A stretch of DNA of 5,804 bases. Origin: Erysipelotrichaceae bacterium. GTDB taxonomy: Bacteria; Bacillota_I; Bacilli_A; Erysipelotrichales; Coprobacillaceae. A model generated the notes under the pieces. The model was not told the origin of the DNA. It saw only the letters and a list, made by a program, of their open reading frames with translations, and made no database searches. This document shows positions 1 through 5,804 of this stretch, one piece after another; position 1 is the first letter of the stretch; each line of letters starts with the position of its first letter. The stretch lies in contig JAJQGQ010000174.1 of the NCBI GenBank assembly GCA_021200395.1, forward strand, positions 1 through 5,804. Direction: 5' to 3'. The translations under genes were made by a program, and so were the position numbers.

Positions 1-1566
1 ATAATTTATAAATTTACAAAAGTGTTTTTTATAATCCATACTCTGAGGATACTTAATAAAAGTTATACCTACTAACAATAAATTATCCTTATAATGTTTT
101 AAATTATAATAGTATTTTCTATTTATTATCTGATTAATAGCTGTATCTGGATTATCATTCCATTTTAATTCAACAACTATTGCTGGATAAGAAGGATCAT
201 AAGGAATGTAGGAAATATCAGCATAACCTTTACCTGTTGGCATTTGTCTTACATTTGTATAATAATGATTAGCTGCCATATAAGCAAAGTAAATTGTATA
301 AGCTAAAGCATTTTCGTCATTATATTGAATAATGGATGTTTCTAGATGAGCTTCTTCAATATATTGAGCAACTTTTTCTTCATCCATATTCCATGTAGCT
401 TTTAAACATTCCATAGAATTATTAAAAGCGATGGAAGGCTGTCCCCAGTTTAATTGACTAACAGCTTGTACAAAAGGATCATTAACCTCTTTGTTTGGTA
501 TACGTACTTCTTGTCTAGTACTATCATAACCTAAATAACCCAAATGAATAAGTAAAGTTAAAACATCATCTTTAGAAGAAAACTTAGATATATCATTTTG
601 AAATGTTTTGGTATTAACTGTAACGCTTTTGCCACCTAATAGTTCAATAATAGCATCGCGTAAGCCATCTTTGTTTTCCTTTATATAATCTTTTAAAGTT
701 CCAAAAGTACCAGTATTTGTCCAATAACTTTTACATTCTTTATTAATAAGTGCTTGTACTATTGATCTTGGACTATAAATGGAAATATTATTTTTAAAAT
801 GATATCCATCATACCATAACTTCATTTTTTCAAAATTCATATCGTATCTTTGACATAAATCTTTAACTTCATCTTCTGTAAATCCCATAAATGCTTCTAA
901 TCCTAAAGGGTCAAGCATTGAAACTTCATCAAACATATTAAGTGCACTTTCATCACCGTATTTTTTTATTGGTAAAATTCCTGTCATATATACAAGTTCA
1001 ACATAAGGTTTATCTTTTAAAAGCTTATTTAGAAAATCTAAATATTTTTTCTTATCTTCTTCAGTTGCTTTTTTGTTTCTTAAAAGACAATCCCACTCAT
1101 CTATAATAAATATAAAACTCGTTTGATTTCGAGCATATATTTTTTTGAAAACATCATGTAATGTATAACGATTTATTTTAAAATCATATTTTTCCTTTAA
1201 TTCGTCGACAATTTCATCTCTAATATAATCGATCATTTCTTGAGCTGAGATTGAATCATCATAGAAATCAAGAATGTTTATGAAAATAACATTATGCTGA
1301 TTAAGATGAGTTTTATAATCATCTTCATTGGCAATTTTCACATTTTCAAATAACATGGATGAATCACATCCTCTAGAATAATAAGCTACAAGCATCTGAG
1401 CATCGGTACTTTTACCAAATCTTCTAGGTCTAGAAACACATATATATCTTTCTTTAATGTTTATTTTTTTATTTGTATATTTTATTAATAATGATTTATC
1501 TACAAAAATAGGAGATTGTTTTAAAATTGTATAATCTTTATTATCAGGATTCAAATAATTACCCAT
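1..1566 (-). CDS. AAA-ATPase-like protein with C-terminal PD-(D/E)XK nuclease-like domain (3' end beyond window)
   Basis: Reading the minus strand from ATG at 1566 gives 522 residues with no stop before base 1, so the C-terminus is cut off, probably by only a few residues judging from the family. The start is firm: an in-frame stop lies at 1585-1587 and AAAGGAAG (1574-1581) is 7 bases upstream. Residues 45-54 (SRPRRFGKST) form the Walker A loop with K52. Residues 151-159 (FIFIIDEWD) form Walker B. MTGILPIKK (195-202 region) and WYDGY (251-255) are typical of the AAA-ATPase-like family (Pfam AAA-ATPase_like). The C-terminal part carries GYAD (D450), then VVELK (E466, K468) and Q479, matching a PD-(D/E)XK core (PDDEXK_9/DUF1703 type); E418 may be the helix acidic residue. 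No signal peptide or membrane segment is seen, so it should be cytoplasmic. The family is common in gut anaerobes, but its substrate and role are not established. Nuclease activity is inferred from motifs only. Confidence 0.93.
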   Translation of the reverse strand, partial: MGNYLNPDNKDYTILKQSPIFVDKSLLIKYTNKKINIKERYICVSRPRRFGKSTDAQMLVAYYSRGCDSSMLFENVKIANEDDYKTHLNQHNVIFINILDFYDDSISAQEMIDYIRDEIVDELKEKYDFKINRYTLHDVFKKIYARNQTSFIFIIDEWDCLLRNKKATEEDKKKYLDFLNKLLKDKPYVELVYMTGILPIKKYGDESALNMFDEVSMLDPLGLEAFMGFTEDEVKDLCQRYDMNFEKMKLWYDGYHFKNNISIYSPRSIVQALINKECKSYWTNTGTFGTLKDYIKENKDGLRDAIIELLGGKSVTVNTKTFQNDISKFSSKDDVLTLLIHLGYLGYDSTRQEVRIPNKEVNDPFVQAVSQLNWGQPSIAFNNSMECLKATWNMDEEKVAQYIEEAHLETSIIQYNDENALAYTIYFAYMAANHYYTNVRQMPTGKGYADISYIPYDPSYPAIVVELKWNDNPDTAINQIINRKYYYNLKHYKDNLLLVGITFIKYPQSMDYKKHFCKFINY

Positions 1567-1585
1567 GTTACCACTTCCTTTAACT

Positions 1586-1628
1586 TATTATGCGAAATCG
1601 CTTCTCTTCGCTCGCGCTTTCGCGTAAT
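1586..1628. repeat. GC-rich hairpin element, copy 1
   Basis: ATTATGCGAAA (1587-1597) is complementary to TTTCGCGTAAT (1618-1628) at 10 of 11 positions; the exception is a T/G pair. Inside the loop, CGCG (1613-1616) and CGCG (1621-1624) offer an alternative small hairpin. The segment is about 47% GC (20 of 43 bases), far above the AT-rich surroundings. Its first 16 bases (1586-1601) recur in inverted orientation at 1667-1682 in the second copy, and both copies end in CGC(A/G)TAAT. This suggests two members of one small palindromic repeat family. It lies 20 bases upstream of the ATPase/nuclease start codon. Confidence 0.7.
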
Positions 1629-1682
1629 GAGCTTGAAACTATTCCGTTTTATTATGCGTGAATCATGCGATTTCGCATAATA
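1586..1682. repeat. 16-bp perfect inverted repeat pair (1586-1601 / 1667-1682)
   Basis: TATTATGCGAAATCGC at 1586-1601 is the exact reverse complement of 1667-1682, with 65 bases between the arms. The arms do not extend outward: the next bases on both sides are T. The pair interlocks with the 1625-1641 / 1746-1762 repeat, since the arm order is a-b-a'-b', so both cannot form in one simple planar fold. The simplest reading is that it arises from two oppositely oriented copies of the same hairpin element. Confidence 0.8.
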
Positions 1683-1683
1683 T
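1642..1683. mobile_element. Putative 42-bp hairpin insertion flanked by AACTA direct repeats (copy 2)
   Basis: This segment interrupts the left arm of the larger palindrome exactly where the right arm is continuous. It is bounded by AACTA at 1637-1641 and AACTA at 1684-1688, as expected for a 5-bp target-site duplication. It contains the hairpin ATTATGCG (1651-1658) / CGCATAAT (1674-1681). Its right half, read on the minus strand, shares 16 bases with the neighbouring GC-rich hairpin. It encodes nothing. Calling it mobile is an inference from this single interrupted arm; slippage or coincidence remain possible. Confidence 0.45.
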
Positions 1684-1703
1684 AACTAAAGCAACCTTCA
1701 CAT

Positions 1704-1735
1704 CACATGTTTGAATATGATATATTCACCATGTG
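1704..1735. repeat. Hairpin at the centre of the large palindrome
   Basis: CACATG (1704-1709) pairs with CATGTG (1730-1735), and inside it TGAATAT (1712-1718) pairs perfectly with ATATTCA (1722-1728) around a 3-base loop GAT. The outer 6-bp stem competes with the longer arm pairing 1686-1703 / 1731-1748, because CACAT is repeated in tandem on the left side. The inner 7-bp stem is compatible with either fold. Confidence 0.6.
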
Positions 1736-1758
1736 AAGCTTGCCTTAGTTTCAAGCTC

Positions 1759-1767
1759 ATTATACCA
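1759..1767 (-). promoter_or_regulatory. Extended -10 promoter candidate for the ATPase/nuclease gene
   Basis: On the minus strand these bases read TGGTATAAT, a consensus extended -10 (TG-n-TATAAT). No good -35 hexamer lies 16-18 bases upstream, which extended -10 promoters can tolerate. Transcription would start near 1752 and give a leader of roughly 185 nt that runs through most of the palindrome cluster before the ATG at 1566. The -10 overlaps the outer end of the palindrome arm (1746-1762), so the repeat may have contributed the promoter or may modulate it. Confidence 0.5.
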
Positions 1768-1846
1768 TAAAAATAATGTTTAATATAGGTAACACAAAGT
1801 GATTTTAAAAATAAAATGTTTCATAACTTTTATTATATAAATTTTA

Positions 1847-1855
1847 TGATATAAT
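1847..1855 (+). promoter_or_regulatory. Extended -10 promoter candidate for the SWIM/SNF2 operon
   Basis: TGATATAAT is a consensus extended -10. The best -35 candidate, TTTTAT at 1828-1833 with 16-bp spacing, is poor. The predicted start near 1862 would leave a very short leader of about 14 nt before the ATG at 1876. That is just enough for the ribosome binding site. Confidence 0.5.
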
Positions 1856-1863
1856 ATAGGACT

Positions 1864-1872
1864 AGGGGTGAT
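1864..1872 (+). promoter_or_regulatory. Ribosome binding site of the SNF2 helicase gene
   Basis: AGGGGTGAT closely matches the Bacillota anti-Shine-Dalgarno complement (AGGAGGTGAT lacks only part of its core) and lies 3 bases before the ATG at 1876. An in-frame TAA at 1852-1854 excludes a longer protein, so this fixes the start. Confidence 0.8.
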
Positions 1873-1875
1873 ATT

Positions 1876-4800
1876 ATGCATATTCAGGATCGCGAAATAA
1901 GAAGAGTCGTTCATGATGAAAAAGAATATCGTTTTGGTCGTATTATGGATATTTCAAAATTATTAGAAAGAATGACTATTTCATTGGATGAATCTCATCA
2001 ATGTGTACGTGTGAATGCAAGAGTCATAGATCAAAATAATAAATATGTAACATCTATGAAAATTGATGCAAACGGTGAAATTATTCAATATTCATGTACT
2101 TGTGGCAAAGATGGATGTCGTCATCAAGCAGCTATTCTTTTGTATTTAAGAAAACAGAATATTGATCATTATCCTTATTTTTATGAAAAAGCACCTGAAA
2201 CTTCTAAATATGAACAATTACAACAAATTGAAGAAAATCGCAAACAACGCATCCTTACAAAAAAACAACAAGAAGCCAATGATCTTATTTCCTTATATAA
2301 AGATCAATTAGTACGAGATTCTCTCGTACCTTTATCATCCAAAGAATATCAAATAAAAACTTATATAAAACAAGACAATGATCATCTTGTGATGACACTA
2401 CGTGTCATCAATGGAATGCAAGGATATATTGTTAAAAATATTGAGACATTCTTAAATGCTATCAATCATCATGAAAACTTAAAATATGGTAAAAATTTTG
2501 AATTCATACATAGTTTAGATGCTTTTGATGAAGATTCTAATGAAATCATTAGTTTTATCAAAAAATGCTTTTTAAAAAATCAACTCATCCAACATGGTAT
2601 TATTAAAAGTCTTATCATCAGTGATGAACACATTGATGAATTTTATGATTTGATGAATAGTTTGCCATCTAGCTATTGTGATATTGCCTTTTCTAAACGA
2701 AGTGAGAAAATACCTCTAGAATTACGTCAAGAAGATCATAATTATATTCTTGACTTTAAAGATTATCGTATGATTGAAGGCATGATGATGTCATCATCAT
2801 ATCTTTATAGTTTAGAAAATGATATTTTATATCGCTATGAATTTCATGAACCAGCTAAGGTTTTAACTTTTATCCAAAAATTAATGGATATTAGAGGTGG
2901 CTTATATATTAGTGAAGAATCACTTAATGATTTTTATAAATATATATTTGTTGATTTAATTGATGACTTATCATTAAATACCAATGTTTTTAATGATTAT
3001 CATCAGGAAAATATGATTAATCTTTATGGGGATATGACGAATGATGGACAAATATGTTTACAGATTGAATATATATATGATGATGGATTAGCTTATGCTT
3101 TTGATGATAATGAACATAAATCGAAAGAAGCTGATCTCATAGAAAGCTATTTAAAACCTTATATTGAAGATATTGATGAACATATTATTTATTTACAATA
3201 TGATCATGAATTCACTTATCAATTTATTAAAGAAGGTTTACCATATCTTTCTAATTATTGTACTATTTATGTCAGTGATGCTTTAAAAGATATTTCTAAT
3301 AATCAGCCATTAGATATTCAAGTAGGCGTACGTATTAGTAATGGCTTATTATCTATTCAGATTGATAGTGTGAATGTTCAAAAAGAAGAATTGATGGATA
3401 TCTTGAAAGCTTATAAAAAGAAGCGTAAATTTTATAAATTAAAAGATGGTAAAATACTATCTTTAGAAAATCAGGAATTAAGTGAATTAGATGCTCTTAC
3501 ATCTTCCTTGCAACTCAAAAATCAGGATTTCACAAATGGGGAAATCCAGGTTCCAACATATCGTTTATTTGAATTAGATCATATGATGTCTCAAGATTCA
3601 TCTTTGCATTTTTCTCGATCACAACAATTTGAACAATGGCTTAATGATTTATCATTGAAACAATCTCATTTTGCTGTACCACAAAAATATGAAAATACCT
3701 TAAGAGAATATCAAGTAGAAGGTTATCAATGGTTAAGACTGATGGAACAATATGGTTTTGGTGGTATTTTAGCTGATGATATGGGTTTGGGAAAGACTTT
3801 GCAGATGATTGTTTATTTTGAAGCTTTAAAGGATGCAGGAACACATTTGGTTATTACACCAGCAAGTTTGTTATTGAATTGGGCTGATGAAATAGAGAAG
3901 TTCTCTGATGATTTAAAATATTTATGTATCTATGGTGGTAAGGCTAGACGTGAAGAATTGATAAAAACGATAGGTGATTATCAGATTGTTATTACTTCCT
4001 ATGATTATATGCGTCGAGACGTGGAATTATATCAGGGTTTCCAGTTTCATACCATTGTGATAGATGAAGCACAATATATTAAAAACCCGAAAACACGTAA
4101 TGCTTTAACAGTGAAGATGCTTCATGGTAAACAACGTTTTGCTTTAACGGGAACACCGATTGAAAATTCTTTATCAGAATTATGGTCTATTTTTGATTTT
4201 TTGATGCCTTATTATTTATATAACTATCATTACTTTATGAATAACTTTGAAAAACCAATCGTCAATGATCATGATGAAGAAAAACAAGCACAACTTAAAA
4301 ATATGATTTCACCTTTTGTCTTAAGAAGAAACAAAAAAGATGTCTTAGCAGAATTACCAGAAAAAATAGAACAAACACTTTATTTGCAATTTAATGAAGA
4401 AGAAGAAAAACTCTACTTAGCCTCTTTAGTTCAAGCCAATCAATCACTTCGTGAAAAACTCAATATGGAACACTTAGGACAAATAGAAATATTAGCCTTA
4501 TTAACTCGTTTACGTCAATTATGTCAAGATCCCCGTTTACTTTATGAAAATATAGAAGAACCTTCATCTAAAATGAAAGGTTGTATGGAATTGATACATT
4601 CATTAGAAAATAGTCACAAGAAGATACTATTATTTTCATCCTTTACTTCTGTTTTAGAATTATTAGAAGAACAATGTCAAAAAGAACATGTTTCTTATTA
4701 CTTATTAGATGGCTCTGTTAATAAAGTTAAACGTAAACAAATGATTGATGCTTTTCAAAAAGATGATACAACTTTATTTCTTATTTCTTTAAAAGCTGGT

Positions 4801-5076
4801 GGTTCAGGTATCAATCTAACAAGTGCACAGGCTGTTATTCACTTTGATCCATGGTGGAATATGTCAGCTAAAAATCAAGCAACTGATCGTGCTTATCGTA
4901 TTGGTCAAAATCAGAATGTTCAAGTATTTTCATTGATTATGAAAAATACAATTGAAGAAAAGATTATGGATTTACAAAGTCAGAAGAAAGATTTAGCAGA
5001 TACTTTTGTAGAAGGTAATGATGGATCATTATCATCTATGAGTCTTGATGATATTAAAGCTTTATTTGAAATATAG
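1876..5076 (+). CDS. SWIM zinc finger / SNF2-family DEAD-like ATPase (helicase-like)
   Basis: This complete 1066-residue protein is a Swi2/Snf2 ATPase, a family that translocates on double-stranded DNA using ATP and remodels DNA-protein complexes without usually unwinding strands. An N-terminal SWIM motif has C74, C76, C81 and H83 (CxCx4CxH). Residues about 170-590 form the long region typical of bacterial SNF2-associated proteins. The ATPase core follows: LREYQVEGYQWL (609-620), motif I DDMGLGKT (634-641), Ia ITPASLLLNW (660-669), II DEAQ (730-733), III LTGTPIEN (757-764) and the LRRNKKDVLAELP linker (816-828). The second lobe has LLFSSFT (918-924), motif V GGSGINL (975-981) and VI QATDRAYRIGQ (1001-1011). 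All catalytic motifs are intact, so it should be active. It is cytoplasmic, with no signal or membrane segment. It heads an operon with the next gene, another SWIM protein. The cellular role is unproven; DNA repair, transcription recycling or defence are all possible. Confidence 0.97.
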   Translation: MHIQDREIRRVVHDEKEYRFGRIMDISKLLERMTISLDESHQCVRVNARVIDQNNKYVTSMKIDANGEIIQYSCTCGKDGCRHQAAILLYLRKQNIDHYPYFYEKAPETSKYEQLQQIEENRKQRILTKKQQEANDLISLYKDQLVRDSLVPLSSKEYQIKTYIKQDNDHLVMTLRVINGMQGYIVKNIETFLNAINHHENLKYGKNFEFIHSLDAFDEDSNEIISFIKKCFLKNQLIQHGIIKSLIISDEHIDEFYDLMNSLPSSYCDIAFSKRSEKIPLELRQEDHNYILDFKDYRMIEGMMMSSSYLYSLENDILYRYEFHEPAKVLTFIQKLMDIRGGLYISEESLNDFYKYIFVDLIDDLSLNTNVFNDYHQENMINLYGDMTNDGQICLQIEYIYDDGLAYAFDDNEHKSKEADLIESYLKPYIEDIDEHIIYLQYDHEFTYQFIKEGLPYLSNYCTIYVSDALKDISNNQPLDIQVGVRISNGLLSIQIDSVNVQKEELMDILKAYKKKRKFYKLKDGKILSLENQELSELDALTSSLQLKNQDFTNGEIQVPTYRLFELDHMMSQDSSLHFSRSQQFEQWLNDLSLKQSHFAVPQKYENTLREYQVEGYQWLRLMEQYGFGGILADDMGLGKTLQMIVYFEALKDAGTHLVITPASLLLNWADEIEKFSDDLKYLCIYGGKARREELIKTIGDYQIVITSYDYMRRDVELYQGFQFHTIVIDEAQYIKNPKTRNALTVKMLHGKQRFALTGTPIENSLSELWSIFDFLMPYYLYNYHYFMNNFEKPIVNDHDEEKQAQLKNMISPFVLRRNKKDVLAELPEKIEQTLYLQFNEEEEKLYLASLVQANQSLREKLNMEHLGQIEILALLTRLRQLCQDPRLLYENIEEPSSKMKGCMELIHSLENSHKKILLFSSFTSVLELLEEQCQKEHVSYYLLDGSVNKVKRKQMIDAFQKDDTTLFLISLKAGGSGINLTSAQAVIHFDPWWNMSAKNQATDRAYRIGQNQNVQVFSLIMKNTIEEKIMDLQSQKKDLADTFVEGNDGSLSSMSLDDIKALFEI

Positions 5077-5080
5077 GAGG
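5075..5080 (+). promoter_or_regulatory. Ribosome binding site overlapping the helicase stop codon
   Basis: AGGAGG is a perfect Shine-Dalgarno core. It begins on the second base of the helicase TAG stop (5074-5076) and lies 6 bases before the ATG at 5087. Ribosomes finishing the helicase sit on this site, so the two proteins are probably made by coupled translation. Confidence 0.85.
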
Positions 5081-5086
5081 TAATAT

Positions 5087-5804
5087 ATGGCTCAATTTGA
5101 AAAACAAACTCTCATTCAAGGGAAAAAACTTTATGAAGCAGGGAAAGTTGTTCAAGTGACATTGATGGACAATCAATTCAAAGCTCGTGTTTTGGATGAT
5201 AAGGATTATGTGGTCACATTTATGATATCAAAAAATCATAAGATATCTAAAAAGACATGTAGTTGTCATCAGGATTGTTGTGTTCATCAAGCCGCTGCAG
5301 CCTATGCTTTTAATGATTCTAGAAAGGCTATGCCAGAAGAAAAGCCAAAACCTATCAAAAAGACTCAAGAAGTTGCGAAAATACCTTTGAATGAATATTT
5401 ATTAGAAATAAAGAAAACAGCTAAAAGAGAAAGAGATATTCATAGTTCATTTATGAGAGAGTTGGATAAACGCTTGATAGATGCTATGACCTATAGTGAT
5501 GCTTGTCAAAGAGTTTTAGATTTAATTGATGAATTTTCGAAAATGACAATTTATCCTAAGAATTATCGAAATAAGGTCATTAGTCGTTTTAGACAATCTT
5601 TTGATCTTTTATTAGATATTCATCATAATTATCGAGAAGTCTTTACATGGTTATTAAATAATCGTGTGAGAATGAGAAATAAAGAATTTGATGATGGCTT
5701 TCAAATGTGTATGGAGCGTGTAGATAAGGAATATGTTTATCAACAAGTCTTATTTGTATTAGTGAATAATGATTTAACTTATAATCACTATTTTCAGGAT
5801 TTAT
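5087..5804 (+). CDS. SWIM zinc finger protein, N-terminal part (3' end beyond window)
   Basis: An open frame from ATG 5087 runs without a stop to the window edge, giving 239 residues. It was checked codon by codon and shows no frameshift. Residues 58-67 hold a SWIM motif (C58, C60, C65, H67; CxCx4CxH) followed by QAAAAY, a nucleic-acid- or protein-binding zinc finger. The preceding residues, including ARVLDDKDYVVTFMI, align by eye with the N-terminus of the helicase upstream (ARVIDQNNKYVTSMKI), so the two SWIM modules look related. After a Lys/Pro-rich linker (about 82-98), the rest is helical-looking and rich in Lys, Arg and Asp, with no motif I recognise. No signal peptide or membrane segment is present. 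In other Firmicutes a SWIM protein accompanies an SNF2 ATPase (for example the ywqA/ywqB pair of Bacillus subtilis, as I recall), so a partner or targeting subunit is the likely role. Whether the missing part carries an ATPase domain cannot be told. Confidence 0.88.
   Translation, partial: MAQFEKQTLIQGKKLYEAGKVVQVTLMDNQFKARVLDDKDYVVTFMISKNHKISKKTCSCHQDCCVHQAAAAYAFNDSRKAMPEEKPKPIKKTQEVAKIPLNEYLLEIKKTAKRERDIHSSFMRELDKRLIDAMTYSDACQRVLDLIDEFSKMTIYPKNYRNKVISRFRQSFDLLLDIHHNYREVFTWLLNNRVRMRNKEFDDGFQMCMERVDKEYVYQQVLFVLVNNDLTYNHYFQDL

Larger units (their letters stand above)
1625..1762. repeat. Imperfect palindrome with 32-bp arms, left arm interrupted
   Basis: TAATGAGCTTGAAACTA (1625-1641) is the exact reverse complement of 1746-1762 (17 bp). 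Continuing inward on the right arm, 1731-1748 pairs with 1686-1703 at 16 of 18 positions. If 1642-1688 is removed, the two pieces of the left arm join into one 32-base arm that matches 1731-1762 at 30 of 32 positions, around a 27-base centre (1704-1730). The uninterrupted element would be 91 bp. The shape resembles a MITE-like or other palindromic repeat. No flanking target duplication of the whole element is visible. Confidence 0.75.
1567..1875. other. Divergent intergenic region with palindrome cluster
   Basis: This 309-bp region separates two genes that are transcribed away from each other, so neither gene ends here. Positions 1586-1762 are almost entirely inverted repeats, listed separately. 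Positions 1763-1875 are very AT-rich and hold both candidate promoters plus the helicase ribosome binding site. I see no credible small ORF, tRNA or known riboswitch in it. No hairpin is followed by a T-run on either strand, which argues against intrinsic terminators. Confidence 0.85.

Noticed and set aside
1586..1762. Intrinsic terminator(s)
   Set aside because: The flanking genes diverge, so no transcript needs to end here, and none of the stems is followed by a T-run on either strand.
1567..1762. Known riboswitch or T-box leader
   Set aside because: The leader is long and structured, but I see no T-box signature or other recognisable riboswitch core. The structure is better explained by repeated palindromic elements.
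1586..1762. CRISPR array
   Set aside because: The repeats are inverted and of differing lengths; there are no regularly spaced direct repeats with unique spacers.
3641..3844. 67-codon open frame on the minus strand
   Set aside because: It lies wholly inside the helicase motif I region on the opposite strand and has no ribosome binding site or recognisable product. It is a shadow of the real coding frame.
1..5804. A known multi-gene defence system built around the SNF2 ATPase and the PD-(D/E)XK protein
   Set aside because: The two are on opposite strands with separate promoters, and no methyltransferase, phospholipase-like or other partner gene of the described SNF2-containing systems is present in the window.

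Overview
The window is AT-rich and looks chromosomal, from a low-GC Gram-positive bacterium (Bacillota). Its purine-rich Shine-Dalgarno sites (AGGAGG, AGGGGTGAT, AAAGGAAG), extended -10 promoters, TGG-encoded tryptophan and the two protein families present fit a gut Firmicute, possibly an Erysipelotrichia-type organism. That placement is inference from composition and families, not from a marker gene.

Layout: (1) Positions 1-1566, minus strand: 522 residues of a predicted ATPase/nuclease (AAA-ATPase-like domain plus a C-terminal PD-(D/E)XK domain). Its last few residues lie beyond the left edge. (2) Positions 1567-1875: a 309-bp divergent intergenic region. About 180 bp of it (1586-1762) consists of nested and interlocking palindromes. 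Outward-facing extended -10 promoter candidates lie near 1759 (minus) and 1850 (plus). (3) Positions 1876-5076, plus strand: a complete 1066-residue SWIM/SNF2 helicase-like ATPase. (4) Positions 5087-5804, plus strand: the first 239 residues of a second protein with an N-terminal SWIM zinc-finger motif. It starts 10 bases after the helicase stop, and its ribosome binding site overlaps that stop.

The two plus-strand genes form a tight, probably translationally coupled operon. Both begin with a recognisably similar SWIM module (CxCx4CxH followed by QAA), which suggests a paired chromatin- or nucleic-acid-remodelling system of the broad Firmicute SNF2 + SWIM type. The minus-strand ATPase/nuclease has its own divergent promoter and no evident functional link to them.

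The most unusual part is the intergenic palindrome cluster. A 32-bp-arm imperfect palindrome appears to have one arm interrupted by a 42-bp hairpin element flanked by a 5-bp direct repeat (AACTA). A related, GC-richer hairpin in opposite orientation sits next to it, beside the start of the ATPase/nuclease gene. This reads like small palindromic mobile elements (MITE/REP-like) nested in each other, and it also supplies or abuts the minus-strand promoter. No rRNA, tRNA, CRISPR array or intrinsic terminator was seen.
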